From: Streptomyces atroolivaceus | GTDB lineage: Bacteria; Actinomycetota; Actinomycetes; Streptomycetales; Streptomycetaceae | Direction: 5' to 3' | Assembly: GCF_000717025.1 (NCBI RefSeq) | Contig: NZ_JNXG01000015.1 | Span: 234,088 to 298,087, forward strand | DNA length: 64,000 nucleotides | Part shown: positions 29,430 to 38,373 of the stretch, in pieces | Layout: every line of letters begins with the position of its first letter | How positions within the stretch are numbered: position 1 is the first letter of the stretch | Made by a program: the position numbers and the translations under genes | Notes under the pieces: generated by a model | Databases searched by the model: none | The model's input: only the letters and a program-made list of their open reading frames with translations | Told to the model about the DNA's origin: nothing

Positions 29430-29694
29430 CGGAACGGCTGTCAGCCCGCTGTTCCGTTGCCGGCATCCGGGCGCCCGGATCAACAGGAGTCCTGAGCCCG
29501 GCGCCCCCAGCAGGCCGCACATGCGGGCCCACCCCTGCCGAAGCGCCCGCCGCTTGCGACGGTCGCCACAAGGAACCCCTGGCGGGCGCCGGGTAGCACT
29601 TCTGCCGCATTCGGTGTCGTGACGTCGGCGCCCCGGCCGTTTGTGGTGTCGTTGGCAGCACGGTTTCCTCAGCCGTCGTGAAAGGTGTCCGTCG

Positions 29695-30996
29695 ATGAAC
29701 AGCGTGGAAGCGGCACGTGCACAGGTGCTGGGGGACCTGATCGCTGCGAGTCATCTGATGACTTTGGAGCAGCTGCCCGGCACGGTGGCGTCGCATGCTG
29801 CCGGGGTGGGCTGGCCTCGGGTGCTCATCTACGTGGCTGATCTGCAACAGGAACGGCTCTACCTGCTGGCGGGAAATGTCGACGTCGGCGCCGACGTTCC
29901 GGCTGAGTTGTCCGTCGACGGGACCGTGGCGGGCCGGGCCTTCCAATGGGGAAAGGTCTTTCCGGCCTCGGCTTCCACGACGGGGCAGTGGTGGGTCCCT
30001 CTGCTGGACGGCGCCGAGCGTCTGGGCGTGCTACGGGTCGGCGTGCCAGGAGCGCAGGTCGAGGCGGATGAGGATCTCAACAGGCTCGCGGGACTCGTCG
30101 CCCTTCTCCTGGAGAGCAAGCGTGGAACGAGCGACTCGTACTCCCGGCTGGTCCGCCGTCGGAAGATGAGGGTCGCTGCCGAGATGGAATGGCAGCTGAT
30201 GCCGCCCCGGACCTTCGCCACCGACCGTGTCCTGATCAGTGCGGTGATGGAGCCGGCCTACCAAGTCAGCGGAGATGCCTTCGACTACGCCCTGACCGGG
30301 GAGACCGTACATCTGTCCGTCTTCGACGCCATGGGACACGACACCGCCGCCGGCTTGACCGCGAACCTCGCCCTGGCGGCGGCCCGTAACCACCGCCGTC
30401 AAGGCGCCGACCTCCTCGAAACGGCCGAAGGCGTCGCCGAGATCCTCGGCGAGCAATTCGCGGGCAGCCGCTACGCCACGAGCGTCTTGGCCGACCTCCA
30501 CCTGGCCACAGGCGTGCTGACCTGGACGAACTACGGCCACCACCCCCCGGTCGTCATCCGTGGCAACCGGACCGTCGTACACCTGTCCTGCCCGCCCGCT
30601 CCCCCGATGGGCACCGGCCTGAATCTGCCCGGCGCCCTACGCCGCGACCAACTGGAACCCGGAGACCGTCTGCTGCTCTATACCGACGGCATCACTGAGG
30701 CACGCAACCTGGAGGGACAGGAATTCGGCCTGGACGGTCTGACCGACTTCCTCATCCGCCACCACGCCGACGGCCTCCCCGTCCCCGAAACCCTGCGTCG
30801 GCTGATCGGACACCACCTGGCGTACCATCTCGGCCGCCTCAACGACGACGCCACCGTGATGCTCCTGGAGTGGCACGGCCCGACCCCGTACCAGCCCACC
30901 CAACTGCAGGCGCTGACAGGCCTGCCCCCCTCCGCCACCCCGGAGACGATCGCCTCCGCCTGGGCCCAACAGCGCGCTGTCGACGACGGCATCTGA
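29695..30996 (+). CDS. GAF-PP2C (SpoIIE/RsbU-type) protein phosphatase
   Basis: A 433-residue protein. Residues about 20-150 form a GAF sensor domain. Residues about 180-385 form a SpoIIE-type PP2C phosphatase with metal ligands in VSGDAFDY, FDAMGHD, YTDGITEAR and NDDATVMLL. Such enzymes dephosphorylate anti-sigma-factor antagonists and thereby activate stress sigma factors. No antagonist or anti-sigma gene is adjacent, so the partner is encoded elsewhere. It sits in the stress block. Confidence 0.9.
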   Translation: MNSVEAARAQVLGDLIAASHLMTLEQLPGTVASHAAGVGWPRVLIYVADLQQERLYLLAGNVDVGADVPAELSVDGTVAGRAFQWGKVFPASASTTGQWWVPLLDGAERLGVLRVGVPGAQVEADEDLNRLAGLVALLLESKRGTSDSYSRLVRRRKMRVAAEMEWQLMPPRTFATDRVLISAVMEPAYQVSGDAFDYALTGETVHLSVFDAMGHDTAAGLTANLALAAARNHRRQGADLLETAEGVAEILGEQFAGSRYATSVLADLHLATGVLTWTNYGHHPPVVIRGNRTVVHLSCPPAPPMGTGLNLPGALRRDQLEPGDRLLLYTDGITEARNLEGQEFGLDGLTDFLIRHHADGLPVPETLRRLIGHHLAYHLGRLNDDATVMLLEWHGPTPYQPTQLQALTGLPPSATPETIASAWAQQRAVDDGI

Positions 30997-31448
30997 CAGA
31001 CGCTGCCAGCAAGATGCCATCTCATTTGGCTCTGTAGGACGTGGCCGTGACAGGAATCGTTGAGCGACTGGTGCCGGACGAGTCGACTCCTGAACAAGGC
31101 GAAGGTCGGCCGTATCGCCTCGGGGCGGGCAGGTCCCGACACACGGTCAGGTCGAGCGTGATCGACCTCCCGGCTGCGCACGGGCCCCCATCGGCAGAAA
31201 TGCCCGGGGCCCAGAGCCAGCTGCTGCTGACGGCCGCCGGCGGCGACACCTGCGTGGGGGAGGCCCCGCGCGAACGAGTTCGACGCGAAGGCTTGTAGGG
31301 GTCGGTTGCCGCCTCTATCGTGAGGGATCGCTCCCAAGTGGGAGCGCTCCCACTCCGGCATGCGCAACATGCTCTATTGCGTACGCCACTGATGAATCGT
31401 TTCATCCCCCCGCTTCGTGGAGTCCTCTGGAGAAGGAGTATCAGGACC
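30997..31448. other. Regulatory region of the rhamnogalacturonan lyase gene
   Basis: 452 bp without a supported gene, preceding the secreted lyase. It holds the LacI-type palindromes at 31323-31354. Confidence 0.6.
31323..31354. promoter_or_regulatory. CebR/LacI-type operators upstream of the lyase
   Basis: A perfect 18-bp palindrome at 31337-31354 contains TGGGAGCGCTCCCA, the sequence known as the CebR box in Streptomyces. Directly before it (31323-31336) is a second copy, AGGGATCGCTCCCA, with two mismatches. They suit repression by a LacI-family sugar regulator. Confidence 0.8.
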
Positions 31449-33767
31449 GTGAAAGAGATCAGACCTCGCCGGTTCCGCGCGGTGTCATGGGCAGGGATCG
31501 TGACACTGCTCACCGCGCTCTTCGTCGGTCTGCCGGCGACCGGCGCCGGCGCCGCTGAGATCGATACTGCGGCGCACTATCAGTTGGTCTCCCGGCACAG
31601 CGGGAAGGCCATGGAGATCGATGGCGGATCCACGGCCAACGGGGCCGCGCTGGTTCAGCGCACCCCTGGCTCGGTTACTCACCAGCAGTTCCAGTTCGTC
31701 GACGTCGGCGGTGGCTTCTACCAGCTCCGGGCCCGGCACAGCGGCAAGGTCCTGGACATCGAGGCGAAGTCCACCGCGGACGGCGCGAACGTCCAGCAGT
31801 ACGCCGCCAACGACGGATCCAATCAGCAGTTCAGCGTGGTCGACACCGACGGTGGCTTCGTCCAGTTGATCAACCGCAACAGCGGAAAAGCACTGGATGT
31901 CTGGGAGCGGTCCACCGCGGACGGCGCCCGGATCTCCCAGTACGCCGACAACGACGGCATCAATCAGCAGTGGCAGTTGGTGAAGGTCGGGGGCGGATCA
32001 GACCCTGGCCCCGACCCGGACCCGCCCGGTGACGGGCTGCAGATGGAGGATCTGAACCGGGGCCTGGTCTCGGTGCGGTCCGGCTCGGGGAACCTGGTGT
32101 CCTGGCGACTGCTGGGCACCGAGGGCTACGACACGGCGTTCAACGTGTACCGCAACGGCAGCAAGGTGAACGCCTCACCGATCACCAGCTCCACCAACTA
32201 CCTGGACGGCGGCGCTCCAGCCGACGCCACGTACACGGTTCGAGCCGTGGTCGGCGGCGCTGAGCAGCCCGCCTCGGAGTCCTCGCTGCGTTTCACGGGC
32301 GGCAACTACCTCGATGTCCAGCTGCAGAATCCTGGTTCCGGCTACACCCCGGTGGAAGCCAGCCCGGGTGATGTGGACGGCGACGGGCAGTACGAGCTGA
32401 TCGTGAAGTGGGACCCGTCCAACGCCAAGGACAATTCCCAGGCCGGAGTCACCGGGAACGTCTACCTGGATGCCTACCGGCTCAACGGCCAGCGGCTGTG
32501 GCGTATCGACCTGGGCCGCAACATCCGCGCCGGCGCCCACTACACCCAGTTCCAGGTCTTCGACTACGACGGCGACGGCCGGGCGGAGGTCGCCGCGAAA
32601 ACCGCTGACGGTACGCGCGACGGACAGGGCACGGTGATCGGTAACGCGAACGCGGACCACCGCAACGGTGACGGCTACGTCCTGGCCGGCCCGGAGTACC
32701 TGACCATGTTCAACGGGCTGAACGGGGCCGCGATGGACACGGCGAACTACGACCCGCCGCGCGGCAACGTCTCCTCCTGGGGCGACTCCTACGGCAACCG
32801 GGTGGACCGCTTCCTGGCCGGTACCGCCTACCTCGACGGGCAACGGCCCTCGCTGATCATGGCGCGCGGCTACTACACCCGTGCTGTCGTCGCGGCCTGG
32901 GACTTCCGCGACGGCCGGCTCACCCGCCGGTGGACGTTCGACTCCAACGCCTCGGGGAACTCCCGCGCGGCCGGACAGGGCAACCACCAGCTGTCCATCG
33001 CCGACGTCGATGCCGACGGCCGCCAGGAGGTCATCTACGGCTCCGCGACCATCAACGACAACGGCACCCTGATGTACGCCACCGGCTACGGACATGGTGA
33101 CGCTCTGCACGTCGGCGACTTCGTGCCCTCCCGCGCCGGCCTGGAGGTGTTCACCATCCATGAATCGGGCAACCAGCCCGGCTCCGACCTCCACGACGCC
33201 GCCACCGGATCGGTCATCCACCGCACCCCCACCAGCGGCGAAGAAGGCCCGGGCCGCGGGGTGGCCGCCGACATCCACGCCGGTAACCCGGGCGCCGAAT
33301 TCTGGGGCGCGGGACCGAACATGACCCAGCTGCGCAACTCCTCCGGCGGCAATGTCGGCCGCAACCCCTCCTCGGCGAACTTCCTCGCCTGGTGGGACGC
33401 CGACCCCGTGCGCGAACTGCTCAACGGCACACAGATCGACAAGTACGGGACCGGCGGTGACACCCGCCTGCTCACCGGTAGCGGCGTGGCCTCCAGCAAC
33501 GGCACCAAGTCCACCCCGGTCCTGTCCGGGGACCTCTTCGGCGACTGGCGCGAAGAAGTCATCTGGCGCCACTCCAGCAACAACGCCCTGCGCATCTACG
33601 CCACCCCGACCCCGACCACCACCAAACTCCACACCCTGGCCCACAACGCCCAGTACCGAGTCGCCCTGGCCTGGCAGAACACCGCCTACAACCAGCCACC
33701 CCACCCCAGCTACTTCCTGGGCGCCGACATGACCAGGCCGCCCCAGCCCAACGTCTACGTGCGCTGA
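31449..33767 (+). CDS. Secreted rhamnogalacturonan lyase (PL11) with ricin-type lectin domain
   Basis: A 772-residue extracellular enzyme that cleaves the rhamnose-galacturonate backbone of pectin by beta-elimination. A signal peptide (AGIVTLLTALFVGLPATGAGAA) precedes a ricin-B-type carbohydrate-binding module (residues about 35-180) with three repeats ending HQQFQFV, NQQFSVV and NQQWQLV. A Pro/Asp linker and the PL11 domain follow (DVDGDGQYELIVKWDPSN, calcium-binding DYDGDGRAE and DVDADGRQE loops). Having the lectin module at the N-terminus is notable. GTG 31449 has GGAGAAGGAG upstream. CebR-type operators lie 95 bp upstream. Confidence 0.93.
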   Translation: MKEIRPRRFRAVSWAGIVTLLTALFVGLPATGAGAAEIDTAAHYQLVSRHSGKAMEIDGGSTANGAALVQRTPGSVTHQQFQFVDVGGGFYQLRARHSGKVLDIEAKSTADGANVQQYAANDGSNQQFSVVDTDGGFVQLINRNSGKALDVWERSTADGARISQYADNDGINQQWQLVKVGGGSDPGPDPDPPGDGLQMEDLNRGLVSVRSGSGNLVSWRLLGTEGYDTAFNVYRNGSKVNASPITSSTNYLDGGAPADATYTVRAVVGGAEQPASESSLRFTGGNYLDVQLQNPGSGYTPVEASPGDVDGDGQYELIVKWDPSNAKDNSQAGVTGNVYLDAYRLNGQRLWRIDLGRNIRAGAHYTQFQVFDYDGDGRAEVAAKTADGTRDGQGTVIGNANADHRNGDGYVLAGPEYLTMFNGLNGAAMDTANYDPPRGNVSSWGDSYGNRVDRFLAGTAYLDGQRPSLIMARGYYTRAVVAAWDFRDGRLTRRWTFDSNASGNSRAAGQGNHQLSIADVDADGRQEVIYGSATINDNGTLMYATGYGHGDALHVGDFVPSRAGLEVFTIHESGNQPGSDLHDAATGSVIHRTPTSGEEGPGRGVAADIHAGNPGAEFWGAGPNMTQLRNSSGGNVGRNPSSANFLAWWDADPVRELLNGTQIDKYGTGGDTRLLTGSGVASSNGTKSTPVLSGDLFGDWREEVIWRHSSNNALRIYATPTPTTTKLHTLAHNAQYRVALAWQNTAYNQPPHPSYFLGADMTRPPQPNVYVR

Positions 33768-33791
33768 CCCGCCCCACCAACGCACGCGAAA

Positions 33792-33835
33792 GTGGAGCGT
33801 CTTCGCGGGCAAGCCGCCCCGCAAAGACGCTCCAC
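33792..33835. terminator. Terminator after the rhamnogalacturonan lyase
   Basis: Twelve-base stem gtggagcgtctt (33792-33803) pairs with 33824-33835, continuing after one mismatch with five more G-C pairs around an 8-base loop. Confidence 0.82.
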
Positions 33836-34012
33836 CCGCAGTTCCGACCAGCAAACGGCGCGGAGTTACGGCCGCTTTCACCCATGCCCCTGGCTGGAGT
33901 GAAGGGACAGGGGGCAGGCGACGCGGCCGCGGCCGGGGACCGGCGCGCGCTCAGCCGGTTCCGTGCTTGGGTTCCAGGGGCCGTTGCAACACCGCCTGGT
34001 CGTCGGACCGTG

Positions 34013-35197
34013 TCAGGGGACCAGCAGTGTCTTGATCATGCCGTCCGCCTTCTTCTGGAAGGTCTCGTAGGCCTGGGGGCCTTCTTCGAGCGGTAGGTGG
34101 TGCGTCGCGAACGTGTCGACGCCCAGCGGGTCGTCATCGCTGAGCAGTGGCAACAAGTCGTCGGTCCAGCGCTTGACGTTGGCCTGACCCATCCGCAGCT
34201 GGATCTGCTTGTCGAACATGGTGAGCATCGGCATCGGGTCGGCGGAGCCGCCGTAGACGCCCACGATGGAGATCGTGCCGCCCCTGCGCACCGCGTCGAC
34301 CGCCGTGTGGAGGGCCGTGAGCCGGTCGATGCCCGCAGTGTCCATCACGCGCTGCCCGAGGGCATCGGGCAGGAGGCCGACCGCCGTGTGCGCTGCTTTG
34401 GCGATGGACGCGCCGTGGGCCTCCATGCCGACCGCGTCGATCACCGCGTCCGTCCCACGCCCGTGCGTGAGGTCCCGGACGGCGTCACCGAGTTTCTTCC
34501 CGTGCCGGCGCAGGTCCAGGCAGGTGGCTCCGTAGGAGCTCACCCGGTCGAGACGTTCGGGAACCATGTCCACGCCCACGACGAGCTCCGCGCCGCGGAG
34601 AAGAGCGATCTTCGCGGCCATCGCTCCGATGGGGCCGAGACCGAGAACGGTGACGCTGCCGCCCGGCGGGATGGCCGCGTACTCCACAGCCTGCCAAGCC
34701 GTGGGCAGTACGTCCGACAGATAGACGAACCGATCGTCCGGCGGGCCGTGCGGGACCTTGATCGGCAGATCGTTCCCGAAGGGGACGCGCAGGTACTCGG
34801 CCTGGCCGCCGGGCACCTGCCCGTAGAGCTTGCTGAACCCGAACAGGGAGGCCCCTGTCCCGCGGTCACGCACCTGGGTGGTCTCGCACTGGGAGTGCAG
34901 CCCGTGTCCGCACATGTAGCAGTGGCCACAGGACACGTTGAAGGGGATGACCACTCTGTCCCCCGGCGCGAGGAAAGTGACCTCCGGCCCGGCCTCCTCC
35001 ACCACGCCCATCGGTTCGTGCCCGAGGATGTCGCCTGGATCCAGGTAGGGCCCCAGCACTTCGTAGAGGTGCAGATCGGATCCGCAGATCCCCGTCGAGG
35101 TGATCTTGACGATGATGTCCGTAGGAGCCTGGATCTGCGGGTCCGGGACGGTCTCGACTCGGACGTCCCGCTTACCGTGGTAGGTCAATGCGCGCAC
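34013..35197 (-). CDS. Zinc-dependent alcohol dehydrogenase (formaldehyde-DH-like MDR)
   Basis: A 394-residue medium-chain dehydrogenase. The catalytic zinc ligands are C and D in TGICGSDLH and the GHE motif (ILGHEPMG). Structural zinc cysteines lie in CGHCYMCGHGLHSQC. The NAD-binding fold shows VLGLGPIGAMAA. It resembles glutathione-independent formaldehyde or threonine dehydrogenase-like enzymes. I prefer GTG 35197 (RALTYHGKRDV follows) to GTG 35215. The substrate is unknown. Confidence 0.88.
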   Translation of the reverse strand: MRALTYHGKRDVRVETVPDPQIQAPTDIIVKITSTGICGSDLHLYEVLGPYLDPGDILGHEPMGVVEEAGPEVTFLAPGDRVVIPFNVSCGHCYMCGHGLHSQCETTQVRDRGTGASLFGFSKLYGQVPGGQAEYLRVPFGNDLPIKVPHGPPDDRFVYLSDVLPTAWQAVEYAAIPPGGSVTVLGLGPIGAMAAKIALLRGAELVVGVDMVPERLDRVSSYGATCLDLRRHGKKLGDAVRDLTHGRGTDAVIDAVGMEAHGASIAKAAHTAVGLLPDALGQRVMDTAGIDRLTALHTAVDAVRRGGTISIVGVYGGSADPMPMLTMFDKQIQLRMGQANVKRWTDDLLPLLSDDDPLGVDTFATHHLPLEEGPQAYETFQKKADGMIKTLLVP

Positions 35198-35451
35198 GAT
35201 TCCACACCTCTCCACCTCTGCTGCGGCACTCGCCCAGCACGCCGGATCCTATTTGCCCGATGCGCACTCCAGATGAATGAGAGGTACGTTTCGACATTCC
35301 GCTCTCTCACGCGTGCATTGCGCCGCCCAATCAGCGTATGCGCAATACGGAATGGATCTGCAGCTTGGTGCCGCGAACTCCTGCGTCGGAACCGATGCCG
35401 CCGCTCACGCCTCGGCGTCCGCGGAGAGGGACGGGCCGGGCGCTCTGCCGC

Positions 35452-36840
35452 TCACAGGTACTGGCACAAGCCCCGCGGCACGTACGCGCCATGCCCCGCG
35501 TGCCCGACGTACGCGCCCCCCTCGATGATCGGGACGCCGCGCGAGAGGACCGTCTCGACCCGCCCGGTGATCCGCTTGCCCTCGTACGCCGAATAGTCGA
35601 CGTTCATGTGATGTGTCTCGGCGGACAGCACCTGCTCGGCTTCCGGGTCATACACAACGATGTCCGCGTCGGCGCCTGGCGCGATCGTCCCCTTCCTGGG
35701 GTAGAGACCGAACATCCGGGCCGGCGCGGCGCAGGCGATCTCGATCCAGCGGCGACGGGAGATGTGCCCGTCCACCACCGCCTGGTGCAACAGATCCATC
35801 CGATGTTCCACACCGGGCATGCCGTTGGGGATCTTCGAGAAGTCGCCGATACCCATGTCCTTCTGGCCCTTGAAACAGAACGGGCAGTGGTCCGTCGAGA
35901 CGACCTGCAGGTCATTCGTGCGCAACCCCCGCCACAATGCCGCCTGGTGTTCCTTCGGCCGGAGCGGTGTCGAACAGACGTATTTGGCGCCCTCGAAGTC
36001 CGGCTCGGCAAGGTTGTCGGTCGACAGGAACAGGTACTGCGGGCACGTCTCGCCGAACACAGGCAAGCCCTCGTCGCGGGCCCGCGTCAATTCCGCGAGG
36101 GCTTCACGGGCGGAGACGTGAACGACGTAGACGGGGGCACCGGCGACCTGACTCAGCCGGATGACGCGGTGTGTCGCCTCGGCTTCCAGGAGAGCCCTGC
36201 GGACCTCCCCGTGATGTCGGGGGTCCCGTTCGCCGCGCGCGAGCGCCTGCTCCACCAGGACATCGATGGCGATTCCGTTTTCTGCGTGCATCATGACGAG
36301 ACCGCCATTGGTGCCTGCTCGCTGCATGGCCCGGAGAATCTGCCCATCGTCCGAATAGAAGACGCCGGGATACGCTGTGAAGAGCTTGAACGAGGTCACC
36401 CCGGCCTCGATCAGCTTGTCCATCTGCTTGAGGGTCGCGTCATTCACATCGGACATGATCATGTGAAAGCCGTAGTCGATGGCACATGTGCCGTCGGCCT
36501 TCTCGTGCCACTTGTCCAGCCCTTCGCGGAGTGAGCCCCCCTTCGACTGAATGGCGAAGTCGACGATCGTGGTGGTGCCTCCCCAGGCGGCCGCCGTCGT
36601 TCCCGTTTCGAAGGTGTCGGAGGACATGGTGCCGCCGAACGGCATCTCCATGTGGGTGTGGCCGTCCACCCCGCCCGGGATGACGTATTTCCCCCTCGCG
36701 TCGATGACCCGGTCAGCGGTCCATCCATGACTGCCGGGAGTGGCCAGGGCGACAACCCTGCTCTCCTCGACAAGCACATCCACGTGGAGTTCGTCGGACG
36801 CGGTGATGACCAGACCACCAGTGATCAGGGTGCGTGTCAC
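35452..36840 (-). CDS. hydA: Dihydropyrimidinase / D-hydantoinase
   Basis: A 462-residue amidohydrolase that opens the dihydrouracil or hydantoin ring, the second step of reductive pyrimidine breakdown. Metal ligands are HTH in DGHTHMEMPFGG (about 61-63), the carbamylated lysine in TSFKLFTAYPG (about 150), later histidines (MHAENG, VVHVSA) and the aspartate in STDHCPF. The start is GTG with GGAG upstream. It is the last gene of an operon with a class III aminotransferase and beta-ureidopropionase, which supports a pyrimidine/beta-alanine role. Confidence 0.93.
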   Translation of the reverse strand: MTRTLITGGLVITASDELHVDVLVEESRVVALATPGSHGWTADRVIDARGKYVIPGGVDGHTHMEMPFGGTMSSDTFETGTTAAAWGGTTTIVDFAIQSKGGSLREGLDKWHEKADGTCAIDYGFHMIMSDVNDATLKQMDKLIEAGVTSFKLFTAYPGVFYSDDGQILRAMQRAGTNGGLVMMHAENGIAIDVLVEQALARGERDPRHHGEVRRALLEAEATHRVIRLSQVAGAPVYVVHVSAREALAELTRARDEGLPVFGETCPQYLFLSTDNLAEPDFEGAKYVCSTPLRPKEHQAALWRGLRTNDLQVVSTDHCPFCFKGQKDMGIGDFSKIPNGMPGVEHRMDLLHQAVVDGHISRRRWIEIACAAPARMFGLYPRKGTIAPGADADIVVYDPEAEQVLSAETHHMNVDYSAYEGKRITGRVETVLSRGVPIIEGGAYVGHAGHGAYVPRGLCQYL

Positions 36841-36974
36841 AGCTCAGCTCCATTCACTTCGGATCGAGGGTTCGCGTACACGGGGGCCGGCCACGACACC
36901 ACTGCGTGTCAGGACCCCCTCGCCCGGAGAACGGGGTGGGAGCCGGCCCGCCCCGAGGTCCTTGTCCGGCCGAG

Positions 36975-37045
36975 GGCATCTCCACGTACGCGTCGACGCT
37001 TCCGGGATGACGTACTTCCCGGTGGCGTCGATTCTCCGGTCGGGC
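36975..37045 (-). pseudogene. Vestige of a second hydantoinase-type gene
   Basis: About 65 bp between hydA and the aminotransferase gene resemble the intact hydA around its HxH motif. In reverse, IDATGKYVIP reads in one frame and VDAYVEMP in the next, against IDARGKYVIPGGVDGHTHMEMP in hydA. At the DNA level, ggcatctcca and cgggatgacgta(c/t)ttccc are shared, with a 7-base length difference between them. The fragment has lost frame and metal histidines. It looks like the remains of a tandem paralogue. Confidence 0.65.
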
Positions 37046-37089
37046 GCTCCGGTCCGCCGCCGCGGCAGGCGGCGGCGGGGCCCGGCCTC

Positions 37090-38373
37090 TCAACCGGCCG
37101 CGTGCAGCGCTTCGGCGAGGATCTCCGCGCCCTCCTCAGCCTCGGCGACGGTGAGTGACAGGGGCGGCGCGATCCGCAGGACGCTGGTGCTGTGACCGCC
37201 GCCCTTGCCGATGAGCAGCCCGCCCGCGCGGGCCGCTTCGAGAACGGCCGCCGCGGCCTCCGGGTCGGCCTCGTCACTGCCGGGCTTCACCAGCTCGATA
37301 CCGATCATGAGCCCTCTGCCGCGCACCTCCCGTACCGCCGGCGAGCCCGCGCCGACTGCCCGGAGCCGCTCGATGAGCAGGCCGCCGACCCGCCGGGCGT
37401 TGCCCTGGAGGTCGTGCTCCAGCAGGTAGGAGAGGTTGGCGAGCCCGGCCGCCATGGTGACCGGGGATCCGCCGAACGTCGAAATGGAGTTGGCGTCCAG
37501 GCAGTTCATGACATCGGCGCGGGCCACGACCCCGCCGATCGACATACCGTTTCCGATTCCCTTGGCGAAGGTGAGGATGTCCGGCGGCCCTTTCCCGGCG
37601 TGCGCCTGCCAACCCCAGAAGTGGTCGCCCGTACGCCCCCAGCCGGTCTGCACCTCGTCGGAGATCCACAGGATGCCGTGCCGGTCGAGGACCTCGCGGA
37701 AGGCCGCGTACAGCCCGTCGGGCGGTGCGGTGAAACCGCCGACTCCCTGCACCGGTTCGGCGATCAGCGCCGCGGCGCCCCTGGTGTGCCCGAGCAGGTC
37801 CTCCAGATCGGCGACACAGGACCTGATGAACCCTTCGTCGCTCAACTCGGCGTACGGGCCCCTGGTGCGGACCCCGCCGTGGACGTACAGCGTCTGCAGC
37901 GGCGACAGACTGGTGGTCGACCAGGCCCTGTTGCCCGTGATGGACACGGCCGAGAACGACCTGCCGTGGTAGCTGTTGCGCATCGCCAGGATCTGGTTCG
38001 ACCCGCGGTAGGCGGTGGCGAGCAGGAGAGCGGTGTCGTTGGCCTCGGTGCCGGAGGTGGTGAAGAAGACCCGGGCATCGGGGATGCCGGAGAGGGTGGC
38101 GATCCGTTCGGCGAGCTCGACCATCGGGCGGTTGAGGTAGAGCGTCGAGGAGTGGATGAGCCGTCCGGCCTGTTCGGAGACGGCCTTGGTCACCTCGGGC
38201 AGGGCGTGGGCGGTCATCGTGGTGAGGATGCCACCGAAGAAGTCGAGGTAGCGGTTGCCGTCCGCGTCCCAGACATGGCGGCCCTCGCCGTGGGTGAGCT
38301 CCAGGGGGTGCCGGTAGTACAGAGCCAGCCAGTCGGGGCTGACGGCCAGGTGCCGCTCGTGCAGTCCGGTCAC
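37090..38373 (-). CDS. Class III PLP aminotransferase (beta-alanine/AGXT2-like)
   Basis: A 427-residue aminotransferase with GTEANDTALL (phosphate cup), the aspartate in LWISDEVQTGWGR and the Schiff-base lysine in TFAKGIGNGMSIGG. In this operon it probably transaminates beta-alanine (from uracil) or beta-aminoisobutyrate (from thymine) to a semialdehyde with pyruvate or glyoxylate as acceptor. GTG 38373 overlaps the stop of the beta-ureidopropionase gene (GTGA), with GGTGGAG upstream. Confidence 0.9.
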   Translation of the reverse strand: MTGLHERHLAVSPDWLALYYRHPLELTHGEGRHVWDADGNRYLDFFGGILTTMTAHALPEVTKAVSEQAGRLIHSSTLYLNRPMVELAERIATLSGIPDARVFFTTSGTEANDTALLLATAYRGSNQILAMRNSYHGRSFSAVSITGNRAWSTTSLSPLQTLYVHGGVRTRGPYAELSDEGFIRSCVADLEDLLGHTRGAAALIAEPVQGVGGFTAPPDGLYAAFREVLDRHGILWISDEVQTGWGRTGDHFWGWQAHAGKGPPDILTFAKGIGNGMSIGGVVARADVMNCLDANSISTFGGSPVTMAAGLANLSYLLEHDLQGNARRVGGLLIERLRAVGAGSPAVREVRGRGLMIGIELVKPGSDEADPEAAAAVLEAARAGGLLIGKGGGHSTSVLRIAPPLSLTVAEAEEGAEILAEALHAAG

